Part shown: in pieces, positions 1-5,018 of the stretch
Layout: every line of letters starts with the position of its first letter
Numbering within the stretch: the stretch's first letter is position 1
Assembly: GCA_002308315.1 (NCBI GenBank)
Contig: DBWE01000071.1
Location: 1 to 5,019 of the forward strand
Reading direction: 5' to 3'
Source of the DNA: Clostridiales bacterium UBA1246
GTDB lineage: Bacteria; Bacillota; Clostridia; Oscillospirales; Oscillospiraceae
Length of the DNA stretch: 5,019 nt
Notes under the pieces: generated by a model
Seen by the model: only the letters and a program-made list of their open reading frames with translations
Database searches by the model: none
Told to the model about the DNA's origin: nothing
Program-made: the position numbers and the translations under genes

Positions 1-70
1 TTATGGCGGCGTAAACAAAGGGAACGCCGTCGCGGCACAGCCCTGCCGCTTTCGCAAATACGGAACTCAT
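1..70 (-). CDS. N-terminal fragment of an XdhC-like protein (partial, runs off left edge)
   Basis: Only the first 23 codons are in the window; the gene continues to the left. The ATG at 68-70 is preceded, after 6 bases, by a perfect GGAGGT on the minus strand (77-82), and a TATAAT lies further upstream, so this is a real gene start. The visible residues begin MSSVFAKAAGLC and then read RDGVPFVYAAI. An amphipathic helix followed by 'G-x-P-F-V-x-A-x-I' resembles the N-terminus of XdhC/CoxI-family proteins, which help mature molybdenum hydroxylases and often start with a helix, then a 'G-P-x-V-L-A-T-V' strand. So short a piece cannot settle this: the gene call is firm, the family call is a guess. 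It is transcribed divergently from murC, with a 129-base gap. Confidence 0.5.
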   Translation of the reverse strand, partial: MSSVFAKAAGLCRDGVPFVYAAI

Positions 71-104
71 GCGTTTACCTCCGGAAAGTCTTTTTCCGCA
101 TTCT

Positions 105-134
105 ATTATATTTGCGCGAAAATAGCAATACGAA
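105..134 (-). promoter_or_regulatory. Probable promoter of the leftward partial gene
   Basis: On the minus strand a perfect TATAAT -10 element lies at 105-110. The best -35 is weak: TTCGTA at 129-134, three of six matches, with an 18-base spacer. It would give a leader of about 28 bases carrying the GGAGGT at 77-82. The -10 is convincing; the -35 is not. Confidence 0.45.
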
Positions 135-149
135 GAAATCAAATAATAA

Positions 150-178
150 TTGTAATGCGGGCAAAAGCGTAATATAAT
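150..178 (+). promoter_or_regulatory. Promoter of murC
   Basis: TTGTAA (150-155, four of six matches to TTGACA) is followed by a 17-base spacer and an exact TATAAT (173-178). Transcription would start near 185, leaving a leader of only about 15 bases. That leader contains the ribosome-binding site GAGGTG (189-194), 5 bases before the murC ATG at 200. It lies back to back with the leftward promoter at 105-134, so the 71-199 gap is a compact divergent control region. Confidence 0.7.
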
Positions 179-199
179 CATGGTATCAGAGGTGTTGAA

Positions 200-1573
200 A
201 TGCAGGTCAGGGATTTTGCTCAATATATGAGCCCGGGCAAAAAGGGCCATTTTATAGGAATAGGCGGCGTATCCATGGCGCCGCTCGCCATGGTCCTGGC
301 GGGCAAAGGCTTGGATATACGCGGCTCGGACATGAACGACAGCCCCGCTCTCGATACTCTCAGAGAGAGCGGGATAAAGGTTTTCGTCGGGCACAGGGCT
401 GAGAACGTCGACGGCGCCGATTTCGTCGTGCGTACCGCCGCGGCTCACGACGACAATCCGGAGGTGGAGCGGGCGAGACGGCTCGGCATACCGGTATTTG
501 AACGCTCTCAGGCCTGGGGCGCCATTTCGGAAAACTACGGCAGCTCCGTATGCGTGGCGGGGACCCACGGCAAGACCACCACGACCGCCATGGTCACGCA
601 TATTTTCATGAAGGCCGGCAAAGACCCCACGGTGATGATAGGCGGAACGCTGCCTCTGCTCGGCTCCGGTTACCGCGTGGGCGGAGGAGATACGATAATC
701 CTCGAGTCATGCGAGTATTATAATTCGTTCCACAATTTCTTCGCCACGACGGCGGTCATACTGAACGTGGACAACGATCATCTGGACTTTTTCGGAACGG
801 AGGAAAATATCAGGGCGTCGTTCAGGACCTTTGCCGGCAAGGTGCCGGATAACGGCTGGGTCGTCGCGAACGCCGACGACGAAGGCTGCCGCGCCGCGCT
901 GAAGGGGCTTGACAGGCGCATAGTCACCTTCGGCATGTCCCCCGAGGCCGATATGAGAGCGGAAAACCTCGCAGAGGGGAAGACGCCGTCGTTCGACGCG
1001 GTATTCAGGGGCGAAAAATATGCGCATATCGAGCTGAACGTCAGCGGACGGCACAACGTATACAACGCTCTCGCCGCGTGTGCCGCGGCATATCTCAACG
1101 GGATAGACGGGAAGACCGCCGAGGCCGGTCTTGAGGAATTCAAGGGCACAGGCCGCAGGGCGGAGTTCAAGGGCAGCTTCAACGGCGCGGACGTTTACGA
1201 CGACTATGCGCATCACCCCAGGGAGCTCCGGGCCCTTCTCGACGCCGTGGACACGATGGGATACAGGCGCGTGCTCTGCGTATTCCAGCCGCACACCTAC
1301 AGCCGCACCAAAGCGCATTTCGACGCCTTCGTAACTCAGCTCAAAAGGCCCGACAAGGTATTTCTTGCCGAGATATACGCCGCCCGCGAGAAAAACACCG
1401 ACGGGACCTCGTCGAAGCAGCTTGCCGACAAGGTGCCGGGCGCGTTTTTCTCGGCCGATTTCGGCGAGCTTGCCGAAGCGGTGCGCCGGGAGGCCGGACC
1501 GGGAGACGTAGTGCTCACCGTGGGCGCGGGAGATATCTATAAGGTCGGCGAAATGCTGCTGAAAAGAAAATGA
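200..1573 (+). CDS. murC: UDP-N-acetylmuramate--L-alanine ligase (MurC)
   Basis: This cytoplasmic ligase joins L-alanine to UDP-N-acetylmuramic acid with ATP, the first amino acid addition in building the peptidoglycan stem peptide. The 457-residue length is typical for MurC. The N-terminal UDP-binding domain has HFIGIGGVSMAPLA (about 17-30). The central ATPase domain carries the P-loop GTHGKTTTT (121-129) and NVDNDHLDFF (189-198). The MurC-type SGRHNVYNA follows (282-290). The C-terminal domain holds GTGRRAEF (316-323), DDYAHHP (334-340), FQPHTYSRT (362-370) and GAGDIYKVG (442-450). The combination of DDYAHHP and FQPHTYSRT separates MurC from MurD, MurE and MurF. The segment ESCEYYNSFHNFF (169-181) replaces the ADESDASF of enteric MurC, wording that I recall from clostridial homologues. 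The ATG has GAGGTG 5 bases upstream. No other cell-wall gene is adjacent, so this is a solitary murC, separated from any dcw cluster as far as the window shows. No frameshift or missing catalytic motif is visible. Confidence 0.97.
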   Translation: MQVRDFAQYMSPGKKGHFIGIGGVSMAPLAMVLAGKGLDIRGSDMNDSPALDTLRESGIKVFVGHRAENVDGADFVVRTAAAHDDNPEVERARRLGIPVFERSQAWGAISENYGSSVCVAGTHGKTTTTAMVTHIFMKAGKDPTVMIGGTLPLLGSGYRVGGGDTIILESCEYYNSFHNFFATTAVILNVDNDHLDFFGTEENIRASFRTFAGKVPDNGWVVANADDEGCRAALKGLDRRIVTFGMSPEADMRAENLAEGKTPSFDAVFRGEKYAHIELNVSGRHNVYNALAACAAAYLNGIDGKTAEAGLEEFKGTGRRAEFKGSFNGADVYDDYAHHPRELRALLDAVDTMGYRRVLCVFQPHTYSRTKAHFDAFVTQLKRPDKVFLAEIYAAREKNTDGTSSKQLADKVPGAFFSADFGELAEAVRREAGPGDVVLTVGAGDIYKVGEMLLKRK

Positions 1574-1627
1574 CCGGCCCGGCGAAGAGCGCGGACCGGC
1601 AGGCTCGGCGGCTTTGACGACGATTTG

Positions 1628-1653
1628 AGGCCGCGGTGATTTCACCGCGGCCT
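1628..1653. terminator. Perfect 12-bp hairpin between convergent murC and the small membrane protein gene
   Basis: AGGCCGCGGTGA (1628-1639) and TCACCGCGGCCT (1642-1653) are exact inverted copies around two T bases. The practical hairpin is a 10-bp GC-rich stem with an ATTT loop. It sits 54 bases past the murC stop and 21 bases past the stop of the leftward gene, where both transcripts should end. Neither side has a real T run (GAATAAAA on the plus side, CAAATCG on the minus side), so it is not a textbook intrinsic terminator. It may be a 3'-end stabilising or roadblock hairpin instead. Confidence 0.55.
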
Positions 1654-1674
1654 GAATAAAATACGCGGGTCGTT

Positions 1675-1923
1675 TCAGGATCTCGTGAGGAGCAGAATGA
1701 GTCCCGCTCCGACAAACAGGAAAACCACGTTCAGCAGCAGCCCCACCACGCCGCAGGTCATGCCCGCGGCGGCGAGGGATTTCTTTTCAACGGGAGATTT
1801 GTAGGCGATTATTCCCGATATCAGCGAGACGGCGGCGCATACCGCGCCGATCGGCTTGTTTATGAAGCACAGCACTATCGAGGCTGCGCCGAGAAGCAGA
1901 GATATTACGGAAACGGTCTTCAT
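1675..1923 (-). CDS. Small integral membrane protein, DUF4190-like
   Basis: The product has 82 residues and is almost entirely hydrophobic. The segments are about 4-21, 24-42 and 52-79 (the last may be one long or two short passes). A short charged loop, YKSPVEKKS, sits at 41-49 between the second and third. The pattern of an LGAASIVL-type segment, a second GIIAY segment, a Lys-rich turn, then AAAGMTCGVVGLLLNVV is like the DUF4190 membrane domain, where two Gly-rich helical repeats flank a basic turn. That assignment is from pattern only. No signal-peptidase site or catalytic motif is seen; the function is unknown. The start is well supported: GGGAGG lies 8 bases upstream of the ATG (1932-1937 on the plus strand), below an exact consensus promoter. 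It is a single-gene unit, divergent from the flavoprotein gene. The Fur/PerR-like box over its promoter suggests control by metal or peroxide. Confidence 0.85.
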   Translation of the reverse strand: MKTVSVISLLLGAASIVLCFINKPIGAVCAAVSLISGIIAYKSPVEKKSLAAAGMTCGVVGLLLNVVFLFVGAGLILLLTRS

Positions 1924-1965
1924 ATCAATAACCTCCCGGTCAAATGTCGGTATTTCGAAATCAAC

Positions 1966-1980
1966 TGATAATGATTATAA
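1966..1980. promoter_or_regulatory. Fur/PerR-type 7-1-7 operator over the -10 of the small membrane protein gene
   Basis: The 15-mer TGATAATGATTATAA is seen directly. From established knowledge of Bacillus subtilis, the Fur box core is TGATAATnATTATCA and the PerR box is TTATAATnATTATAA. This site differs from each at a single position: the left arm is the Fur form and the right arm the PerR form. It covers the minus-strand -10 (1974-1979) and the predicted start site near 1967, the place where a bound repressor would block RNA polymerase. Which family member binds cannot be told from sequence. The Zur form (TCGTAATnATTACGA) fits less well. Confidence 0.65.
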
Positions 1981-2002
1981 ATGCAATAAATGATTTTGTC
2001 AA
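1974..2002 (-). promoter_or_regulatory. Exact consensus sigma-A promoter of the small membrane protein gene
   Basis: On the minus strand TTGACA (plus positions 1997-2002) is followed by exactly 17 bases and then TATAAT (1974-1979). All twelve hexamer positions match consensus, so the promoter should be very strong when not repressed. That fits the overlapping operator at 1966-1980. The leader to the ATG at 1923 is about 43 bases and carries GGGAGG. Confidence 0.85.
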
Positions 2003-2007
2003 TCATT
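1989..2007. repeat. Inverted repeat over the -35 element
   Basis: AATGATT (1989-1995) and AATCATT (2001-2007) are exact inverted copies separated by TTGTC. The repeat spans the -35 hexamer at 1997-2002. Its centre (1998) is 25 bases from the centre of the Fur/PerR-like box (1973). It could be a second operator or a decayed copy of the first; it matches the Fur box core at only about 9 of 14 positions. Confidence 0.4.
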
Positions 2008-2052
2008 CACGGATATGCATTTGAGCAGCGCGCCGGCCGGGGGAGAGGGATC

Positions 2053-2070
2053 GCCCGCGGTGCGGCGGGC
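2053..2070 (+). other. Short GC hairpin in the leader of the flavoprotein gene
   Basis: GCCCGC (2053-2058) and GCGGGC (2065-2070) can pair around a 6-base loop, ending 12 bases before the GGGAGG ribosome-binding site at 2082. It is small and in GC-rich sequence, so it may be chance. No clear promoter for the flavoprotein gene is seen between 1924 and 2093. A possible TATAAA (1976-1981) with a poor -35 (TTCGAA, 1953-1958) would lie inside the same operator region. Confidence 0.2.
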
Positions 2071-2093
2071 AAATTGACGTCGGGAGGGATAAA

Positions 2094-3293
2094 ATGACTG
2101 TCGCTGTTGTGGGAGGCGGAGCGTCCGGACTTATGGCCGCGATCAGAGCGGCCGGTAAGCCGGGAAAGCAAGTGGTGATCCTGGAGCGTCAGTCAAGAGT
2201 GGGACGGAAGCTGGCGGCGACCGGGAACGGACGCTGCAATCTTACGAATATCAATATTTCCCCGGACAGATATCACGGGGGCGCGGATTTTGTCGTTCCG
2301 GCGCTGCAAAGGACGGACGCGGAGAGCGCGATAAGGCTGTTCGAGAGCCTCGGGCTGCTCTGCGCCGTCGAAGAGGACGGAAGGGTATATCCGTACACCG
2401 ATCAGGCGAACAGCGTGGTAGACGTGCTGCGTTTCGCGGCCGCCGGCAGAGGCGTATCCGTACGGTGCGGCTGCGAGGTGCTCGGAGTCAGGCGCAGGGG
2501 AAAAGGCTTTGCGCTGGAAACGGCGGAGGAGACCGTCGCCGCGGACAAGCTTATCATTGCGTGCGGCGGAGCCGCGGGGGCCCGTCTCGGCGGAGGAATG
2601 AGCGGATACAGGCTGCTTGAGGCGCTGGGCCACAGCCGCACGGAGCTGAGGCCAGCTCTGGTGCAGCTGAAGACCGAGGGCGGTGAAACGCGAGCTTTGA
2701 AGGGCGTGAGAGCGGAGGCGGAGCTGAAGGTCATCGTCGGGGGACGCCCGGCGGCCGAAAAGCGCGGAGAGGTGCAGTTCACGGACTACGGGGTCAGCGG
2801 CCCGGCAGTGTTTGATATTTCGAGGGACGCGCTTTCCGGGAAGGATACGGAGATAGTCCTCGACCTGCTTTGCCGGCTCAGCGAGGAGGAGATATCGCAC
2901 AGGCTGCTCAGACGCGCGGAGGAATGGCCCGGACTGAGCCTTGAAAACGCCTTTGCCGGGATGCTTCACAGCCGCCTGGGAGTAATGACGGTCAAACGCT
3001 GCGGAATGTCCCCGTCGGGACGGCTCGGAAACCTGACGGAGGACGGCGCGGCAAGGCTGGCGGCGTGCGCGAAGCATCTGAAAATGAAGGTGAGCGGCTC
3101 GATGGGCTTCGACGCCGCGCAGGTGACCGCGGGAGGCATACGCACCGACGAATTCGATCCGTACACGATGGAAAGCAGGCTGTGTCCCGGCCTGTATGCC
3201 GCGGGCGAGGTGCTGGACGTGGACGGCGACTGCGGTGGCTTCAATCTTCACTGGGCCTGGGCGAGCGGGCTTGCCGCGGGGGACTCGGTATGA
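2094..3293 (+). CDS. HI0933/BaiN-family FAD-dependent oxidoreductase
   Basis: This is a cytoplasmic flavoprotein of the COG2081 / HI0933 family (TIGR00275), whose members carry labels such as BaiN or aminoacetone oxidase-like. The true substrate of most members is not known. The N-terminal Rossmann motif VAVVGGGASGLMAA (3-16) binds the ADP part of FAD. The family signature GRKLAATGNGRCNLTN (37-52) follows, then FESLGL with EEDGRVYPYTDQA (83-105). A GGAAGARLGGGMSGY stretch is at 158-172 and FTDYGVSGPAVFDISR at 229-244. The C-terminal FAD-closing block comprises VTAGGIR (344-350), TMESRLCPGLYAAGEVLDV (358-376) and DGDCGGFNLHWAWASG (377-392). The 399 residues match the family's usual 390-420. 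The start has GGGAGGG (2082-2088), about 5 bases before the ATG. It is divergent from the small membrane protein; the coiled-coil gene follows 110 bases later with its own promoter, so co-transcription is not required. The family call is firm; a bile-acid role should not be inferred from the BaiN label alone. Confidence 0.95.
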   Translation: MTVAVVGGGASGLMAAIRAAGKPGKQVVILERQSRVGRKLAATGNGRCNLTNINISPDRYHGGADFVVPALQRTDAESAIRLFESLGLLCAVEEDGRVYPYTDQANSVVDVLRFAAAGRGVSVRCGCEVLGVRRRGKGFALETAEETVAADKLIIACGGAAGARLGGGMSGYRLLEALGHSRTELRPALVQLKTEGGETRALKGVRAEAELKVIVGGRPAAEKRGEVQFTDYGVSGPAVFDISRDALSGKDTEIVLDLLCRLSEEEISHRLLRRAEEWPGLSLENAFAGMLHSRLGVMTVKRCGMSPSGRLGNLTEDGAARLAACAKHLKMKVSGSMGFDAAQVTAGGIRTDEFDPYTMESRLCPGLYAAGEVLDVDGDCGGFNLHWAWASGLAAGDSV

Positions 3294-3339
3294 GCCCGGA
3301 TACCCGGAAAAAAGCAAAGCGGCCTCCGTCCGCGCGGGC

Positions 3340-3368
3340 TTGATTTCCGAGGAAAAACGGAGTATATT
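3340..3368 (+). promoter_or_regulatory. Promoter of the coiled-coil protein gene
   Basis: TTGATT (3340-3345) is followed by a 17-base spacer and TATATT (3363-3368): four and five matches to consensus. An exact TATAAT also lies at 3374-3379, but the bases 17 upstream (GGAAAA) do not form a -35. Either start would give a leader of roughly 20-30 bases before the ATG at 3404. The element falls just after the flavoprotein stop, in a 110-base gap that turns AT-rich. Confidence 0.6.
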
Positions 3369-3394
3369 ATCAATATAATCGGATGAAAGGAAAT

Positions 3395-3398
3395 GAGG
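3395..3398 (+). promoter_or_regulatory. Ribosome-binding site deciding the coiled-coil start
   Basis: GAGG lies 5 bases before the ATG at 3404, inside an AAAGGAAATGAGGAC context. The in-frame ATG at 3383 has only ATAATCGG before it, effectively the promoter -10, and no Shine-Dalgarno match. The downstream ATG is therefore preferred. Confidence 0.6.
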
Positions 3399-3403
3399 AC
3401 ACA

Positions 3404-3706
3404 ATGGCTGAAAAAAGACGCCGCAGAACGGCCCAGGAGCTTATCGAGGATATCGAGAAGCAGATAGAGGCGGCGCGCGGAGAGATCGAAGCGCAGCAGG
3501 CAAAGCTGGAAGAGATAAAGAAAGGCACGGCGGCAAAGATCAAGGATCTGAAAGCGAAGATCAAAAAGCTCGAGAGCCGCAAGGAGAACCTGCTCAATCC
3601 CAAGCCCCGTACCGCCAGAGTCGGCATGAACAAGGTCATGGCCAAGGCCAAGGCTATGGGCATGTCGCCGAAGGAGATAGCGGAAAAGCTCGGCATAGAC
3701 CTTTAA
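3404..3706 (+). CDS. Small charged coiled-coil protein of unknown function with a C-terminal HTH-like helix
   Basis: I do not recognise this as a named family. From the ATG at 3404 the product has 100 residues. An upstream in-frame ATG at 3383 would add seven residues but lacks a ribosome-binding site and abuts the promoter. After a basic start (MAEKRRRR), residues about 10-63 are a continuous Glu/Lys/Ala-rich helix with hydrophobics in heptad-like spacing (LIEDIEKQIEAA, then KLEEIKKG and IKDLKAKIKKLESRK), a likely dimerising coiled coil. A basic linker, NPKPRTARVG (65-74), leads to MNKVMAKAKAMGMSPKEIAEKLGIDL. The 'SPKEIAEKLGI' end looks like the first two helices of a helix-turn-helix. The layout (coiled coil, basic linker, small C-terminal DNA-contact-like part) is reminiscent of H-NS-like nucleoid proteins in architecture only. 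It ends in tandem TAA stops before a strong terminator. No signal peptide or membrane segment is seen, so it is probably cytoplasmic. The gene is confident; the function is open. Confidence 0.88.
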   Translation: MAEKRRRRTAQELIEDIEKQIEAARGEIEAQQAKLEEIKKGTAAKIKDLKAKIKKLESRKENLLNPKPRTARVGMNKVMAKAKAMGMSPKEIAEKLGIDL

Positions 3707-3732
3707 TAAGCACGCGATCACCAGATAAATAA

Positions 3733-3770
3733 GCCCGTTCCGGAATTTGCTCCGGAACGGGCGTTTTGTT
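3733..3770. terminator. Bidirectional intrinsic terminator between the coiled-coil gene and alaA
   Basis: GCCCGTTCCGGA (3733-3744) pairs perfectly with TCCGGAACGGGC (3751-3762) around the loop ATTTGC. The plus side continues GTTTTGTT; on the minus strand the stem is followed by TTATTTAT. It lies between the TAA at 3704-3706 and the leftward stop at 3775-3777, so it can end both convergent transcripts. Confidence 0.92.
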
Positions 3771-3774
3771 CGCG

Positions 3775-5004
3775 TTATTTTTGGACGTACCCGGCAAAAA
3801 AGCTTTTCATGGACGCCATCGCGTCGTGCAGGGTCTCAAGGTCGGGAAGGTATACTATCCTGAAATGATCCGGGGCGACCCAGTTGAAGCCCGTGCCGGC
3901 GGTGATGAGTATCTTGGTCTTTTTCAGCAGGTCGAGGGCGAACTGCGTATCGCTGCGGATGTGGAATTTTTCGATATCCATTTTCGGGAAAATATAGAAG
4001 GCGGCCTTGGGCTTTACCACGGAAATGCCGGGGATATCGTTGAGCGCGGAGTATATGTATTCCCGCTGCTCGTAGATACGTCCGCCGGGCTTCAGAAGCT
4101 CATCCGCGGACTGGTAGCCGCCGAGAGCCGTCTGAACTATGCTCTGTCCCGGCACGTTGGAGCAAAGCCTCATTTTCGCCAGCAGATTGAGCCCGTCGAT
4201 GTAATCCTTCGCGCCGCGCTTGTCGCCCGCCAGGCACATCCAGCCGCAGCGGTACCCCGCAACGCGATGGGATTTTGAAAGGCCGTTGAAGCAGACCGTC
4301 ATGAGATCCGGAGCGAGGGAGGCGAGCGCGACGTGCTTTTCTCCGTCCATAACGAGCCGGTCGTAGATCTCGTCGGCAAACAGCAGCAGGCGGTGCTCTC
4401 TGGCAATGCCGACGATCTGCTCGAGTATCTCCCTGGGATACAGAGCCCCGGTGGGATTATTGGGATTGATGACGACTATGCCCTTGGTGTTGGGCGTGAC
4501 CTTGCCGCGCATGTCCTCGATGTCGGGATACCAGTCGGACTGCTCGTCGCAAAGGTAATGCACCGCCGTGCCTCCCGCAAGAGTGATCGCCGCGGTCCAC
4601 AGCGGATAATCGGGGGAGGGGACGAGGATCTCGTCGCCCTTGTCGAGCAGACCCTGCATCGACATGGTTATGAGCTCGCTCGCGCCGTTGCCGGTGAATA
4701 TATCGTCTATCCCGACGTTGGGTATGTTCTTGAGCTGGCAGTACTGCATGATGGCTTTGCGGGCGGAGAAAAGCCCGCGGGAGTCGGAATAGCCCTCGCT
4801 GTTCCGGAGGTTGTATATCAGATCGAGAACGATCTCGTCGGGCGCGGCAAAGCCGAAGGGCGCGGGATTGCCGATGTTCAGCTTGGTTATCTTGCTGCCG
4901 AGGGCCTCCATGCGCTGGGCTTCATCCATTACGGGGCCGCGTATGTCATAGCAGACGTTGTCAAGCTTGCTCGATTTTGTGAATGTACGAGTACTGCCGT
5001 CCAT
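3775..5004 (-). CDS. alaA: Pyridoxal-phosphate aminotransferase, AlaA-type (glutamate-pyruvate transaminase)
   Basis: This class I/II, fold-type I aminotransferase is predicted to interconvert pyruvate plus glutamate and alanine plus 2-oxoglutarate in the cytoplasm. It closely follows what I recall of E. coli AlaA along its whole length, including SSKLDNVCYDIRGPV, LNIGNPAPFGF and RLCSNVPGQ. Numbering from the upstream ATG at 5008-5010, visible functional residues are PDYPLW with Tyr135, NPNNPTG (182-188, Asn185), ADEIYD (212-217, Asp213 and Tyr216), the Schiff-base lysine Lys246 in FNGLSKSHR, phosphate-binding Arg254 in AGYRCGW, and Arg384 in DHFRIV for the substrate carboxylate. All expected catalytic residues are present. 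The preferred start is the ATG at 5002-5004 (409 residues): AAGGAG (5013-5018) is 8 bases from it but only 2 from the ATG at 5008-5010 (411 residues). The E. coli enzyme has 405. The promoter lies beyond the right edge. The gene is transcribed toward the shared terminator at 3733-3770. The family is certain; the exact amino-acid preference is inferred. Confidence 0.95.
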   Translation of the reverse strand: MDGSTRTFTKSSKLDNVCYDIRGPVMDEAQRMEALGSKITKLNIGNPAPFGFAAPDEIVLDLIYNLRNSEGYSDSRGLFSARKAIMQYCQLKNIPNVGIDDIFTGNGASELITMSMQGLLDKGDEILVPSPDYPLWTAAITLAGGTAVHYLCDEQSDWYPDIEDMRGKVTPNTKGIVVINPNNPTGALYPREILEQIVGIAREHRLLLFADEIYDRLVMDGEKHVALASLAPDLMTVCFNGLSKSHRVAGYRCGWMCLAGDKRGAKDYIDGLNLLAKMRLCSNVPGQSIVQTALGGYQSADELLKPGGRIYEQREYIYSALNDIPGISVVKPKAAFYIFPKMDIEKFHIRSDTQFALDLLKKTKILITAGTGFNWVAPDHFRIVYLPDLETLHDAMASMKSFFAGYVQK

Positions 5005-5012
5005 TTTCATTT

Positions 5013-5018
5013 CTCCTT
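5013..5018 (-). promoter_or_regulatory. Ribosome-binding site deciding the alaA start
   Basis: On the minus strand AAGGAG precedes two closely spaced in-frame ATGs. Spacing is 2 bases to the first (5008-5010) and 8 bases to the second (5002-5004). The usual 5-9 base window favours the second, although the first cannot be excluded. Confidence 0.6.

Noticed and set aside
1574..1599. CCGG-flanked imperfect hairpin just after the murC stop
   Set aside because: Several mismatches, GC-rich background and no T run; chance pairing is likely.
707..1645. A 312-codon minus-strand open frame opposite murC
   Set aside because: It lies opposite a complete murC, has no recognisable motif, and its 5' part (minus strand) runs through the 3' hairpin region. 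It is a shadow frame.
3293..3340. AGCCCG / CGGGCT inverted repeat after the flavoprotein stop as a terminator
   Set aside because: The stem is only 6 bp, with a 36-base loop and no T run. It is too weak to call.
2193..3404. A 403-codon minus-strand open frame covering the flavoprotein gene
   Set aside because: It is antisense to a full-length HI0933-family gene with intact motifs. Its translation is Arg/Ala/Pro/His-rich with no recognisable domain, typical of a shadow frame in GC-rich DNA.
3248..3721. Minus-strand frames of 157 and 108 codons over the coiled-coil gene
   Set aside because: Their Leu/Phe/Ser-rich translations are the complement of the Glu/Lys-rich coiled-coil codons. The plus-strand gene has promoter, ribosome-binding site, tandem stops and terminator.
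3766..4278. A 170-codon plus-strand open frame opposite alaA
   Set aside because: It is antisense to the well-conserved C-terminal half of the aminotransferase, has no convincing ribosome-binding site and starts right after the terminator.
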